The notes below the pieces were generated by a model, which did no database searches, had not been told where the DNA came from, and worked only from the letters and a program-made list of their open reading frames with translations. A program made the translations under genes and the position numbers. From assembly GCA_032622095.1 (NCBI GenBank), contig CP136068.1, positions 1,419,607 to 1,483,606 on the forward strand: a stretch of DNA of 64,000 nt. Reading direction: 5' to 3'. This document shows positions 30,101 to 45,425 of the stretch, piece by piece. Position 1 is the first letter of the stretch; every line of letters begins with the position of its first letter. This DNA is from Siphonodentalium dalli. Lineage: Eukaryota; Mollusca; Scaphopoda; Gadilida; Siphonodentaliidae.

Positions 30101-33100
30101 TATGGTGGGAATTATAAACCATAGTGGGTGTTATGGATGGAATTATAAACCATAGTGGGTGTTATGGATGGGAATTATAAACCATAGGGGGGGTGTTATG
30201 GAGGGAATTATAAACCATAGGGGGTGTTATGGAGGGAATTATAAACCATAGGGGGTGTTATGGAGGGAATTATAAACCATAGGGGGTGTTATGGATGGGA
30301 ATTATAAACCATAGGGGGGGTGTTATGGAGGGAATTATAAACCATAGGGGGTGTTATGGATGGGAATTATAAACCATAGGGGGGGTGTTATGGAGGGAAT
30401 TATAAACCATAGTGGGTGTTATGGATGGGAATTATAAACCATAGGGGGTGTTATGGATGGAATTATAAACCATAGTGGGTGTTATGGATGGGAATTATAA
30501 ACCATAGGGGGTGTTATGGATGGAATTATAAACCATAGTGGGTGTTATGGATGGGAATTATAAACCATAGTGGGTGTTATGGATGGGAATTATAAACCAT
30601 AGGGGGGGTGTTATGGAGGGAATTATAAACCATAGGGGGTGTTATGGAGGGAATTATAAACCATAGGGGGTGTTATGGAGGGAATTATAAACCATAGTGG
30701 GTGTTATGGATGGGAATTATAAACCATAGGGGGTGTTATGGTGGGAATTATAAACCATAGTGGGTGTTATGGATGGAATTATAAACCATAGTGGGTGTTA
30801 TGGAGGGAATTATAAACCATAGGGGGTGTTATGGATGGAATTATAAACCATAGTGGGGTGTTATGGAGGGAATTATAAACCATAGTGGGTGTTATGGAGG
30901 GAATTATAAACCATAGTGGGTGTTATGGATGGGAATTATAAACCATAGTGGGTGTTATGGAGGGAATTATAAACCATAGTGGGTGTTATGGAGGGAATTA
31001 TAAACCATAGGGGGTGTTATGGAGGGAATTATAAACCATAGTGGGTGTTATGGATGGGAATTATAAACCATAGTGGGTGTTATGGATGGAATTATAAACC
31101 ATAGGGGGTGTTATGGATGGGAATTATAAACCATAGTGGGTGTTATGGAGGGAATTATAAACCATAGTGGGTGTTATGGATGGGAATTATAAACCATAGG
31201 GGGTGTTATGGAGGGAATTATAAACCATAGTGGGTGTTATGGATGGGAATTATAAACCATAGTGGGTGTTATGGATGGGAATTATAAACCATAGGGGGTG
31301 TTATGGAGGGAATTATAAACCATAGTGGGTGTTATGGATGGGAATTATAAACCATAGTGGGTGTTATGGAGGGAATTATAAACCATAGTGGGTGTTATGG
31401 AGGGAATTATAAACCATAGGGTGTGTTATGGATGGGAATTATAAACCATAGGGGGTGTTATGGAGGGAATTATAAACCATAGTGGGTGTTATGGATGGGA
31501 ATTATAAACCATAGGGGGTGTTATGGAGGGAATTATAAACCATAGGGGGTGTTATGGATGGAATTATAAACCATAGTGGGTGTTATGGATGGAATTATAA
31601 ACCATAGGGGGTGTTATGGAGGGAATTATAAACCATAGTGGGTGTTATTGTGAGAATTATAAACCATAGTGGGTGTTATGGATGGAATTATAAACCATAG
31701 GGGGTGTTATGGTGAGAATTATAAACCATAGTGGGTGTTATGGATGGAATTATAAACCATAGTGGGTGTTATGGAGGGAATTATAAACCATAGTGGGTGT
31801 TATGGATGGGAAATATAAACCATAGTGGGTGTTATGGAGGGAATTATAAACCATAGTGGGTGTTATGGATGGGAATTATAAACCATAGTGGGTGTTATGG
31901 ATGGGAATTATAAACCATAGTGGGTGTTATGGTGGGAATTATAAACCATAGTGGGTGTTATGGATGGGAATTATAAACCATAGTGGGTGTTATGGTGGGA
32001 ATTATAAACCATAGTGGGTGTTATGGAGGGAATTATAAACCATAGGGGGTGTTATGGATGGAATTATAAACCATAGGGGGTGTTATGGATGGAATTATAA
32101 ACCATAGTGGGTGTTATGGAGGGAATTATAAACCATAGGGGGTGTTATGGAGGGAATTATAAACCATAGGGGGTGTTATGGATGGAATTATAAACCATAT
32201 GGGGTGTTATGGATGGAATTATAAACCATAGTGGGTGTTATGGAGGGAATTATAAACCATAGGGGGTGTTATGGAGGGAATTATAAACCATAGGGGGGTG
32301 TTATGGATGGAATTATAAACCATAGGGGGTGTTATGGATGGAATTATAAACCATAGGGGGTGTTATGGTGGGAATTATAAACCATAGGGGGTGTTATGGA
32401 GGGAATTATAAACCATAGTGGGTGTTATGGATGGGAATTATAAACCATAGGGGGTGTTATGGATGGAATTATAAACCATAGGGGGTGTTATGGTGGGAAT
32501 TATAAACCATAGTGGGTGTTATGGATGGAATTATAAACCATAGGGGGTGTTATGGTGGGAATTATAAACCATAGTGGGTGTTATGGAGGGAATTATAAAC
32601 CATAGTGGGTGTTATGGATGGAATTATAAACCATAGGGGGTGTTATGGAGGGAATTATAAACCATAGTGGGTGTTATGGAGGGAATTATAAACCATAGTG
32701 GGTGTTATGGATGGAATTATAAACCATAGGGGGTGTTATGGATGGGAATTATAAACCATAGGGGGTGTTATGGAGGGAATTATAAACCATAGTGGGGTGT
32801 TATGGAGGGAATTATAAACCATAGTGGGTGTTATGGATGGGAATTATAAACCATAGGGGGTGTTATGGAGGGAATTATAAACCATAGTGGGTGTTATGGA
32901 TGGAATTATAAACCATAGTGGGTGTTATGGAGGGAATTATAAACCATAGGGGGGTGTTATGGAGGGAATTATAAACCATAGTGGGTGTTATGGAGGGAAT
33001 TATAAACCATAGGGGGTGTTATGGAGGGAATTATAAACCATAGGGGGGTGTTATGGAGGGAATTATAAACCATAGGGGGGTGTTATGGAGGGAATTATAA

Positions 33101-36100
33101 ACCATAGTGGGTGTTATGGAGGGAATTATAAACCATAGGGGGGTGTTATGGAGGGAATTATAAACCATAGTGGGTGTTATGGAGGGAATTATAAACCATA
33201 GGGGGTGTTATGGAGGGAATTATAAACCATAGGGGGTGTTATGGAGGGAATTATAAACCATAGTGGGGTGTTATGGAGGGAATTATAAACCATAGGGGGG
33301 TGTTATGGAGGGAATTATAAACCATAGGGGGGTGTTATGGAGGGAATTATAAACCATAGTGGGTGTTATGGATGGGAATTATAAACCATAGGGGGTGTTA
33401 TGGAGGAAATTATAAACCATAGTGGGTGTTATGGATGGAATTATAAACCATAGTGGGTGTTATGGAGGGAATTATAAACCATAGTGGGGTGTTATGGAGG
33501 GAATTATAAACCATAGGGGGTGTTATGGAGGGAATTATAAACCATAGTGGGTGTTATGGAGGGAATTATAAACCATAGTGGGTGTTATGGATGGAATTAT
33601 AAACCATAGGGGGTGTTATGGAGGGAATTATAAACCATAGTGGGGTGTTATGGAGGGAATTATAACCATAGTGGGTGTTATGGTGGGAATTATAAACCAT
33701 AGTGGGTGTTATGGAGGGAATTATAAACCATAGTGGGGTGTTATGGAGGGAATTATAAACCATAGGGGGGTGTTATGGAGGGAATTATAAACCATAGGGG
33801 GTGTTATGGAGGGAATTATAAACCATAGTGGGTGTTATGGAGGGAATTATAAACCATAGGGGGTGTTATGGAGGGAATTATAAACCATAGGGGGTGTTAT
33901 GGAGGGAATTATAAACCATAGGGGGTGTTATGGAGGGAATTATAAACCATAGTGGGTGTTATGGATGGAATTATAAACCATGGGGGGTGTTATGGAGGGA
34001 ATTATAAACCATAGGGGGTGTTATGGAGGGAATTATAAACCATAGGGTGTGTTATGGAGGGAATTATAAACCATAGGGGGTGTTATGGATGGGAATTATA
34101 AACCATAGTGGGGTGTTATGGAGGGAATTATAAACCATAGTGGGTGTTATGGAGGGAATTATAAACCATAGGGGGGTGTTATGGAGGGAATTATAAACCA
34201 TAGGGGGTGTTATGGAGGGAATTATAAACCATAGGGGGTGTTATGGTGGGAATTATAAACCATAGTGGGGTGTTATGGAGGGAATTATAAACCATAGTGG
34301 GGTGTTATGGAGGGAATTATAAACCATAGGGGGGTGTTATGGAGGGAATTATAAACCATAGTGGGGTGTTATGGAGGGAATTATAAACCATAGGGGGTGT
34401 TATGGTGGGAATTATAAACCATAGTGGGGTGTTATGGAGGGAATTATAAACCATAGTGGGTGTTATGGAGGGAATTATAAACCATAGGGGGGTGTTATGG
34501 AGGGAATTATAAACCATAGGGGGTGTTATGGATGGAATTATAAACCATAGTGGGTGTTATGGATGGAATTATCTACCATAGGGGGGTGTTATGGAGGGAA
34601 TTATAAACCATAGGGGGTGTTATGGAGGGAATTATAAACCATAGGGGGTGTTATGGAGGGAATTATAAACCATAGTGGGTGTTATGGAGGGAATTATAAA
34701 CCATAGGGGGTGTTATGGAGGGAATTATAAACCATAGTGGGTGTTATGGATGGGAATTATAAACCATAGGGGGTGTTATGGATGGAATTATAAACCATAG
34801 GGGGTGTTATGGAGGGAATTATAAACCATAGGGGGGTGTTATAGATGGAATTATAAACCATAGGGGGTGTTATGGATGGGAATTATAAACCATAGTGGGG
34901 TGTTATGGATGGAATTATAAACCATAGTGGGGTGTTATGGAGGGAATTATAAACCATAGTGGGGTGTTATGGATGGAATTATAAACCATAGGGGGTGTTA
35001 TGGAGGGAATTATAAACCATAGTGGGTGTTATGGAGGGAATTATAAACCATAGGGGGGTGTTATGGAGGGAATTATAAACCATAGTGGGTGTTATGGATG
35101 GAATTATAAACCATAGTGGGTTTTATGGAGGGAATTATAAACCATAGTGGGTGTTATGGAGGGAATTATAAACCATAGTGGGTGTTATGGAGGGAATTAT
35201 AAACCATAGGGGGGTGTTATGGATGGAATTATAAACCATAGGGGGGTGTTATGGAGGGAATTATAAACCATAGTGGGGTGTTATGGAGGGAATTATAAAC
35301 CATAGGGGGTGTTATGGAGGGAATTATAAACCATAGGGGGTGTTATGGATGGAATTATAAACCATAGGGGGTGTTATGGAGGGAATTATAAACCATAGTG
35401 GGTGTTATGGTGGGAATTATAAACCATAGTGGGGTGTTATGGATGGAATTATAAACCATAGGGGGTGTTATGGAGGGAATTATAAACCATAGTGGGTGTT
35501 ATGGATGGAATTATAAACCATAGGGGGTGTTATGGAGGGAATTATAAACCATAGGGGGGTGTTATGGAGGGAATTATAAACCATAGGGGGTGTTATGGAG
35601 GGAATTATAAACCATAGGGGGTGTTATGGAGGGAATTATAAACCATAGTGGGTGTTATGGAGGGAATTATAAACCATAGGGGGTGTTATGGAGGGAATTA
35701 TAAACCATAGGGGGTGTTATGGAGGGAATTATAAACCATAGGGGGTGTTATGGAGGGAATTATAAACCATAGTGGGTGTTATGGATGGAATTATAAACCA
35801 TGGGGGGTGTTATGGAGGGAATTATAAACCATAGGGGGGTGTTATGGAGGGAATTATAAACCATAGTGGGTGTTATGGTGGGAATTATAAACCATAGGGG
35901 GTGTTATGGAGGGAATTATAAACCATAGTGGGTGTTATGGAGGGAATTATAAACCATAGTGGGGTGTTATGGATGGAATTATAAACCATAGGGGGTGTTA
36001 TGGAGGGAATTATAAACCATAGTGGGTGTTATGGATGGAATTATAAACCATAGTGGGTGTTATGGAGGGAATTATAAACCATAGTGGGTGTTATGGAGGG

Positions 36101-36150
36101 AATTATAAACCATAGGGGGGTGTTATGGAGGGAATTATAAACCATAGTGG
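27161..36150 (+). repeat. 8,993 bp tandem duplication, copy 2
   Basis: Directly adjoins copy 1 in the same orientation. It carries the same ordered markers up to CCATGGGGGG near 35,799 (26,806 in copy 1). The TAGTAGG unit expected near 36,424 is absent, which sets the right edge between about 36.1 and 36.3 kb. A private substitution (TTATAGATGG for TTATGGATGG) lies near 34,843. Such close identity over 9 kb means either a recent duplication event or an assembly duplication; the few private substitutions favour a real one. Confidence 0.85.
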
Positions 36151-39100
36151 GTGTTATGGAGGGAATTATAAACCATAGGGGGTGTTATGGAGGGAATTAT
36201 AAACCATAGGGGGTGTTATGGAGGGAATTATAAACCATAGGGGGTGTTATGGAGGGAATTATAAACCATAGGGGGTGTTATGGAGGGAATTATAAACCAT
36301 AGTGGGTGTTATGGATGGAATTATAAACCATAGGGGGGTGTTATGGAGGGAATTATAAACCATAGGGGGTGTTATGGTGGGAATTATAAACCATAGGGGG
36401 TGTTATGGAGGGAATTATAAACCATAGTGGGTGTTATGGATGGAATTATAAACCATAGTGGGTGTTATGGAGGGAATTATAAACCATAGTGGGTGTTATG
36501 GAGGGAATTATAAACCATAGTGGGTGTTATGGAGGGAATTATAAACCATAGGGGGGTGTTATGGATGGAATTATAAACCATAGGGGGTGTTATGGAGGGA
36601 ATTATAAACCATAGTGGGGTGTTATGGAGGGAATTATAAACCATAGGGGGTGTTATGGAGGGAATTATAAACCATAGGGGGTGTTATGGAGGGAATTATA
36701 AACCATAGGGGGTGTTATGGAGGGAATTATAAACCATAGTGGGTGTTATGGAGGGAATTATAAACCATAGTGGGGTGTTATGGATGGAATTATAAACCAT
36801 AGGGGGTGTTATGGTGGGAATTATAAACCATAGGGGGGTGTTATGGAGGGAATTATAAACCATAGTGGGTGTTATGGTGGGAATTATAAACCATAGTGGG
36901 GTGTTATGGATGGAATTATAAACCATAGTGGGTGTTATGGAGGGAATTATAAACCATAGGGGGGTGTTATGGAGGGAATTATAAACCATAGTGGGTGTTA
37001 TGGAGGGAATTATAAACCATAGGGGGTGTTATGGAGGGAATTATAAACCATAGGGGGGTGTTATGGAGGGAATTATAAACCATATGGGGTGTTATGGAGG
37101 GAATTATAAACCATAGTGGGGTGTTATGGATGGGAATTATAAACCATAGTGGGGTGTTATGGACGGAATTATAAACCATAGGGGGGTGTTATGGTGGGAA
37201 TTATAAACCATAGGGGGTGTTATGGATGGAATTATAAACCATAGGGGGTGTTATGGAGGGAATTATAAACCATAGGGGGTGTTATGGAGGGAATTATAAA
37301 CCATAGGGGGTGTAATGGTGGGAATTATAAACCATAGGGGGTGTTATGGAGGGAATTATAAACCATAGTGGGTGTTATGGATGGAATTATAAACCATAGT
37401 GGGGTGTTATGGATGGAATTATAAACCATAGGGGGTGTTATGGAGGGAATTATAAACCATAGTGGGGTGTTATGGATGGAATTATAAACCATAGGGGGTG
37501 TTATGGATGGAATTATAAACCATAGTGGGGTGTTATGGATGGAATTATAAACCATAGGGGGTGTTATGGAGGGAATTATAAACCATAGGGGGGTGTTATG
37601 GTGGGAATTATAAACCATAGGGGGTGTTATGGTGGGAATTATAAACCATAGTGGGTGTTATGGAGGGAATTATAAACCATAGGGGGTGTTATGGAGGGAA
37701 TTATAAACCATAGGGGGTGTTATGGAGGGAATTATAAACCATAGGGGGTGTTATGGATGGAATTATAAACCATAGGGGGTGTTATGGAGGGAATTATAAA
37801 CCATAGGGGGTGTTATGGAGGGAATTATAAACCATAGGGGGTGTTATGTACGGAATTATAAACCATAGTGGGTGTTATGTACGGAATTATAAACCATAGG
37901 GGGGTGTTATGGATGGAATTATAAACCATAGTGGGTGTTATGGAGGGAATTATAAACCATAGGGGGTGTTATGGAGGGAATTATAAACCATAGTGGGTGT
38001 TATGGATGGAATTATAAACCATAGGGGGTGTTATGGTGGGAATTATAAACCATAGTGGGTGTTATGGTGGGAATTATAAACCATAGTGGGTGTTATGGTG
38101 GGAATTATAAACCATAGGGGGTGTTATGGATGGGAATTATAAACCATAGTGGGTGTTATGTACGGAATTATAAACCATAGGGGGTGTTATGGAGGGAATT
38201 ATAAACCATAGGGGGTGTTATGGATGGAATTATAAACCATAGTGGGTGTTATGGTGGGAATTATAAACCATAGGGGATGTTATGGAGGGAATTATAAACC
38301 ATAGTGGGTGTTATGGTGGGAATTATAAACCATAGTGGGTGTTATGGTGGGAATTATAAACCATAGTGGGTGTTATGGAGGGAATTATAAACCATAGGGG
38401 GTGTTATGGAGGGAATTATAAACCATAGTGGGTGTTATGGATGGAATTATAAACCATAGTGGGTGTTATGGTGGGAATTATAAACCATAGTGGGTGTTAT
38501 GGATGGGAATTATAAACCATAGTGGGTGTTATGGATGGAATTATAAACCATAGTGGGTGTTATGGATGGAATTATAAACCATAGTGGGTGTTATGGTGGG
38601 AATTATAAACCATAGGGGGTGTTATGGATGGAATTATAAACCATAGGGGGTGTTATGGATGGAATTATAAACCATAGTGGGTGTTATGGATGGAATTATA
38701 AACCATAGTGGGTGTTATGGTGAGAATTATAAACCATAGGGGGTGTTATGGAGGGAATTATAAACCATAGTGGGGTGTTATGGAGGGAATTATAAACCAT
38801 AGTGGGGTGTTATGGAGGGAATTATAAACCATAGGGGGTGTTATGGATGGAATTATAAACCATAGGGGGTGTTATGGATGGAATTATAAACCATAGTGGG
38901 TGTTATGGATGGAATTATAAACCATAGTGGGTGTTATGGTGGGAATTATAAACCATAGGGGGTGTTATGGATGGAATTATAAACCATAGGGGGTGTTATG
39001 GATGGAATTATAAACCATAGGGGGTGTTATGGTGGGAATTATAAACCATAGTGGGTGTTATGGTGGGAATTATAAACCATAGTGGGTGTTATGGTGGGAA

Positions 39101-42100
39101 TTATAAACCATAGTGGGTGTTATGGTGGGAATTATAAACCATAGGGGGTGTTATGGATGGAATTATAAACCATAGGGGGTGTTATGGATGGAATTATAAA
39201 CCATAGTGGGTGTTATGGTGGGAATTATAAACCATAGGGGGTGTTATGGATGGAATTATAAACCATAGGGGGTGTTATGGATGGAATTATAAACCATAGG
39301 GGGTGTTATGGTGGGAATTATAAACCATAGTGGGTGTTATGGTGGGAATTATAAACCATAGTGGGTGTTATGGTGGGAATTATAAACCATAGTGGGTGTT
39401 ATGGTGGGAATTATAAACCATAGTGGGTGTTATGGATGGAATTATAAACCATAGTGGGTGTTATGGATGGAATTATAAACCATAGGGGGTGTTATGGAGG
39501 GAATTATAAACCATAGGGGGTGTTATGGATGGGAATTATAAACCATAGGGGGTGTTATGGAGGGAATTATAAACCATAGTGGGTGTTATGGAGGGAATTA
39601 TAAACCATAGTGGGTGTTATGGAGGGAATTATAAACCATAGTGGGTGTTATGGATGGAATTATAAACCATAGTGGGTGTTATGGAGGGAATTATAAACCA
39701 TAGTGGGTGTTATGGATGGAATTATAAACCATAGTGGGTGTTATGGAGGGAATTATAAACCATAGTGGGTGTTATGGATGGAATTATAAACCATAGTGGG
39801 TGTTATGGATGGAATTATAAACCATAGGGGGTGTTATGGAGGGAATTATAAACCATAGTGGGTGTTATGGAGGGAATTATAAACCATAGTGGGTGTTATG
39901 GATGGAATTATAAACCATAGTGGGTGTTATGGATGGAATTATAAACCATAGGGGGTGTTATGGAGGGAATTATAAACCATAGTGGGTGTTATGGAGGGAA
40001 TTATAAACCATAGTGGGTGTTATGGTGGGAATTATAAACCATAGTGGGTGTTATGGAGGGAATTATAAACCATAGGGGGTGTTATGGAGGGAATTATAAA
40101 CCATAGTGGGTGTTATGTACGGAATTATAAACCATAGGGGGGTGTTATGGTGGGAATTATAAACCATAGTGGGTGTTATGGTGGGAATTATAAACCATAG
40201 GGGGTGTTATGGAGGGAATTATAAACCATAGTGGGTGTTATGGATGGAATTATAAACCATAGGGGGTGTTATGGAGGGAATTATAAACCATAGTGGGGTG
40301 TTATGGATGGAATTATAAACCATAGTGGGTGTTATGGACGGGAATTATAAACCATAGGGGGTGTTATGGATGGAATTATAAACCATAGTGGGTGTTATGG
40401 TGGGAATTATAAACCATAGGGGGTGTTATGGTGGGAATTATAAACCATAGTGGGTGTTATGGAGGGAATTATAAACCATAGTGGGTGTTATGGATGGAAT
40501 TATAAACCATAGTGGGTGTTATGGAGGGAATTATAAACCATAGTGGGTGTTATGGATGGAATTATAAACCATAGGGGGTGTTATGGTGGGAATTATAAAC
40601 CATAGGGGGTGTTATGGATGGGAATTATAAACCATAGTGGGTGTTATGGTGGGAATTATAAACCATAGGGGGGTGTTATGGAGGGAATTATAAACCATAG
40701 GGGGTGTTATGGATGGAATTATAAACCATAGGGGGTGTTATGTACGGAATTATAAACCATAGGGGGTGTTATGGAGGGAATTATAAACCATAGGGGGTGT
40801 TATGGAGGGAATTATAAACCATAGGGGGTGTTATGGATGGGAATTATAAACCATAGTGGGGTGTTATGGATGGGAATTATAAACCATAGTGGGTGTTATG
40901 GAGGGAATTATAAACCATAGGGGGGTGTTATGGAGGGAATTATAAACCATAGTGGGTGTTATGGTGGGAATTATAAACCATAGGGGGGTGTTATGGAGGG
41001 AATTATAAACCATAGTGGGTGTTATGGAGGGAATTATAAACCATAGGGGGTGTTATGGAGGGAATTATAAACCATAGTGGGTGTTATGGATGGAATTATA
41101 AACCATAGTGGGTGTTATGGAGGGAATTATAAACCATAGTGGGGTGTTATGGATGGGAATTATAAACCATAGTGGGTGTTATGGAGGGAATTATAAACCA
41201 TAGGGGGGTGTTATGGAGGGAATTATAAACCATAGTGGGTGTTATGGAGGGAATTATAAACCATAGGGGGTGTTATGGAGGGAATTATAAACCATAGGGG
41301 GTGTTATGGAGGGAATTATAAACCATAGGGGGTGTTATGGAGGGAATTATAAACCATAGGGGGTGTTATGGAGGGAATTATAAACCATAGGGGGTGTTAT
41401 GGAGGGAATTATAAACCATAGGGGGTGTTATGGAGGGAATTATAAACCATAGGGGGGTGTTATGGAGGGAATTATAAACCATAGGGGGTGTTATGATGGG
41501 AATTATAAACCATAGGGGGTGTTATGGATGGGAATTATAAACCATAGGGGGGTGTTATGGAGGGAATTATAAACCATAGGGGGTGTTATGGAGGGAATTA
41601 TAAACCATAGTGGGTGTTATGGAGGGAATTATAAACCATAGGGGGTGTTATGGAGGGAATTATAAACCATAGTGGGTGTTATGGAGGGAATTATAAACCA
41701 TAGGGGGTGTTATGGAGGGAATTATAAACCATAGTGGGTGTTATGGAGGGAATTATAAACCATAGTGGGTGTTATGGATGGGAATTATAAACCATAGTGG
41801 GTGTTATGGAGGGAATTATAAACCATAGGGGGTGTTATGGAGGGAATTATAAACCATAGGGGGTGTTATGGAGGGAATTATAAACCATAGTGGGTGTTAT
41901 GGATGGAATTATAAACCATAGTGGGTGTTATGGAGGGAATTATAAACCATAGTGGGTGTTATGGAGGGAATTATAAACCATAGGGGGGTGTTATGGAGGG
42001 AATTATAAACCATAGGGGGTGTTATGGAGGGAATTATAAACCATAGGGGGTGTTATGGAGGGAATTATAAACCATAGGGGGTGTTATGGAGGGAATTATA

Positions 42101-43700
42101 AACCATAGGGGGTGTTATGGAGGGAATTATAAACCATAGGGGGTGTTATGGAGGGAATTATAAGCCATAGTGGGTGTTATGGAGGGAATTATAAACCATA
42201 GGGGGTGTTATGGAGGGAATTATAAACCATAGTGGGTGTTATGGATGGAATTATAAACCATAGGGGGGTGTTATGGAGGGAATTATAAACCATAGTGGGT
42301 GTTATGGATGGAATTATAAACCATAGGGGGTGTTATGGAGGGAATTATAAACCATAGGGGGTGTTATGGTGGGAATTATAAACCATAGGGGGTGTTATGG
42401 ATGGAATTATAAACCATAGGGGGTGTTATGGAGGGAATTATAAACCATAGGGGGTGTTATGGAGGGAATTATAAACCATAGGGGGTGTTATGGATGGGAA
42501 TTATAAACCATAGTGGGTGTTATGGAGGGAATTATAAACCATAGTGGGGTGTTATGGATGGAATTATAAACCATAGGGGGTGTTATGCTTGGAATTATAA
42601 ACCATAGGGGGTGTTATGCTTGGAATTATAAACCATAGGGGGTGTTATGGAGGGAATTATAAACCATAGGGGGTGTTATGGAGGGAATTATAAACCATAG
42701 TGGGTGTTATGGAGGGAATTATAAACCATAGGGGGGTGTTATGGAGGGAATTATAAACCATAGGGGGTGTTATGGAGGGAATTATAAACCATAGGGAGGT
42801 GTTATGGTGGGAATTATAAACCATAGTGGGTGTTATGGTGGGAATTATAAACCATAGTGGGTGTTATGGAGGGAATTATAAACCATAGGGGGTGTTATGG
42901 AGGGAATTATAAACCATAGTGGGGTGTTATGGAGGGAATTATAAACCATAGGGGGTGTTATGGTGGGAATTATAAACCATAGTGGGTGTTATGGTGGGAA
43001 TTATAAACCATAGTGGGTGTTATGGAGAGAATTATAAACCATAGTGGGTGTTATGGTGGGAATTATAAACCATAGGGGGGTGTTATGGAGGGAATTATAA
43101 ACCATAGTGGGTGTTATGGAGGGAATTATAAACCATAGTGGGTGTTATGGAGGGAATTATAAACCATAGGGGGGTGTTATGGAGGGAATTATAAACCATA
43201 GTGGGGTGTTATGGAGGGAATTATAAACCATAGGGGGTGTTATGGAGGGAATTATAAACCATAGGGGGTGTTATGGATGGAATTATAAACCATAGGGGGT
43301 GTTATGGATGGAATTATAAACCATAGTGGGGTGTTATGGATGGAATTATAAACCATAGGGGGTGTTATGGTGGGAATTATAAACCATAGGGGGTGTTATG
43401 GATGGAATTATAAACCATAGGGGGTGTTATGGAGGGAATTATAAACCATAGGGGGTGTTATGGATGGAATTATAAACCATAGGGGGTGTTATGGATGGAA
43501 TTATAAACCATAGGGGGTGTTATGGATGGAATTATAAACCATAGTGGGTGTTATGGAGGGAATTATAAACCATAGGGGGTGTTATGGAGGGAATTATAAA
43601 CCATAGGGGGTGTTATGGAGGGAATTATAAACCATAGGGGGGTGTTATGGAGGGAATTATAAACCATAGGGGGTGTTATGGAGGGAATTATAAACCATAG
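36151..43700 (+). repeat. Array section without a large-scale partner
   Basis: Still the ~31 bp unit in ATAAACC form, but I found no long copy of this section elsewhere in the window. It has private variants: TTATGTACGG units at about 37,847, 37,877, 38,159, 40,117 and 40,741; two consecutive TTATGCTTGG units near 42,587 and 42,618; and one unit with TAAGCCATAG near 42,161. Dense local runs of GTGGG-spacer units occur at about 38.0-39.4 kb, including a short locally repeated motif of several units. Confidence 0.7.
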
Positions 43701-45425
43701 GGGGGTGTTATGGAGGGAATTATAAACCATAGGGGGGTGTTATGGAGGGAATTATCAACCATAGGGGGTGTTATGGTGGGAATTATAAACCATAGTGGGG
43801 TGTTATGGAGGGAATTATAAACCATAGGGGGGTGTTATGGAGGGAATTATAAACCATAGGGGGTGTTATGGAGGGAATTATAAACCATAGGGGGGTGTTA
43901 TGGAGGGAATTATCAACCATAGGGTGTGTTATGGAGGGAATTATAAACCATAGTGGGTGTTATGGTGGGAATTATCAACCATAGGGGGTGTTATGGTTGG
44001 AATTATAAACCATAGGGGGTGTTATGGTGGGAATTATCAACCATAGGGGGTGTTATGGAGGGAATTATAAACCATAGTGGGTGTTATGGAGGGAATTATA
44101 AACCATAGTGGGTGTTATGGTGGGAATTATCAACCATAGGGGGTGTTATGGTTGGAATTATAAACCATAGGGTGTGTTATGGTGGGAATTATCAACCATA
44201 GGGGGTGTTATGGAGGGAATTATAAACCATAGTGGGTGTTATGGTGGGAATTATCAACCATAGGGGGTGTTATGGTTGGAATTATAAACCATAGGGGGTG
44301 TTATGGTGGGAATTATCAACCATAGTGGGTGTTATGGTGGGAATTATCAACCATAGGGGGTGTTATGGAGGGAATTATAAACCATAGTGGGTGTTATGGT
44401 GGGAATTATCAACCATAGGGGGTGTTATGGAGGGAATTATAAACCATAGTGGGTGTTATGGAGGGAATTATAAACCATAGTGGGTGTTATGGTGGGAATT
44501 ATCAACCATAGGGGGTGTTATGGTTGGAATTATAAACCATAGGGGGTGTTATGGTTGGAATTATAAACCATAGGGTGTGTTATGGTGGGAATTATCAACC
44601 ATAGGGGGTGTTATGGTGGGAATTATAAACCATAGGGTGTGTTATGGTGGGAATTATCAACCATAGGGGGTGTTATGGTGGGAATTATCAACCATAGGGG
44701 GTGTTATGGAGGGAATTATAAACCATAGTGGGTGTTATGGAGGGAATTATAAACCATAGTGGGTGTTATGGAGGGAATTATAAACCATAGTGGTTGTTAT
44801 GGAGGGAATTATAAACCATAGTGGGTGTTATGGTGGGAATTATCAACCATAGGGGGTGTTATGGTTGGAATTATAAACCATAGGGTGTGTTATGGTGGGA
44901 ATTATCAACCATAGGGGGTGTTATGGTGGGAATTATAAACCATAGGGTGTGTTATGGTGGGAATTATCAACCATAGGGGGTGTTATGGTGGGAATTATCA
45001 ACCATAGGGGGTGTTATGGTGGGAATTATAAACCATAGTGGGTGTTATGGAGGGAATTATAAACCATAGTGGGTGTTATGGAGGGAATTATAAACCATAG
45101 TGGGTGTTATGGTGGGAATTATAAACCATAGTGGGTGTTATGGAGGGAATTATAAACCATAGTGGGTGTTATGGTGGGAATTATCAACCATAGGGGGTGT
45201 TATGGTTGGAATTATAAACCATAGGGTGTGTTATGGTGGGAATTATAAACCATAGGGGGTGTTATGGAGGGAATTATAAACCATAGTGGGTGTTATGGAG
45301 GGAATTATAAACCATAGTGGGTGTTATGGAGGGAATTATAAACCATAGTGGGTGTTATGGTGGGAATTATCAACCATAGGGGGTGTTATGGTTGGAATTA
45401 TAAACCATAGGGTGTGTTATGGTGG
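43701..45425 (+). repeat. Transition zone between ATAAACC and ATCAACC unit families
   Basis: From about 43.75 kb, ATCAACC units become frequent and alternate with ATAAACC units in local clusters, often GTGGG-ATCAACC followed by GTTGG-ATAAACC and then a GGGTGTG form. Several clusters of five to ten units repeat imperfectly, which indicates short-range duplications a few hundred bases long. To the left, ATCAACC is rare; to the right, it becomes the majority form. Confidence 0.7.

Noticed and set aside
6231-37618. Minus-strand open frames giving MVYNSLHNTPLWFIIPSITP-type repeats
   Set aside because: They are translations of two-unit (63 bp) runs of the 31 bp array; frames open and close with chance one-base length changes, and identical ones appear only because of block duplications.
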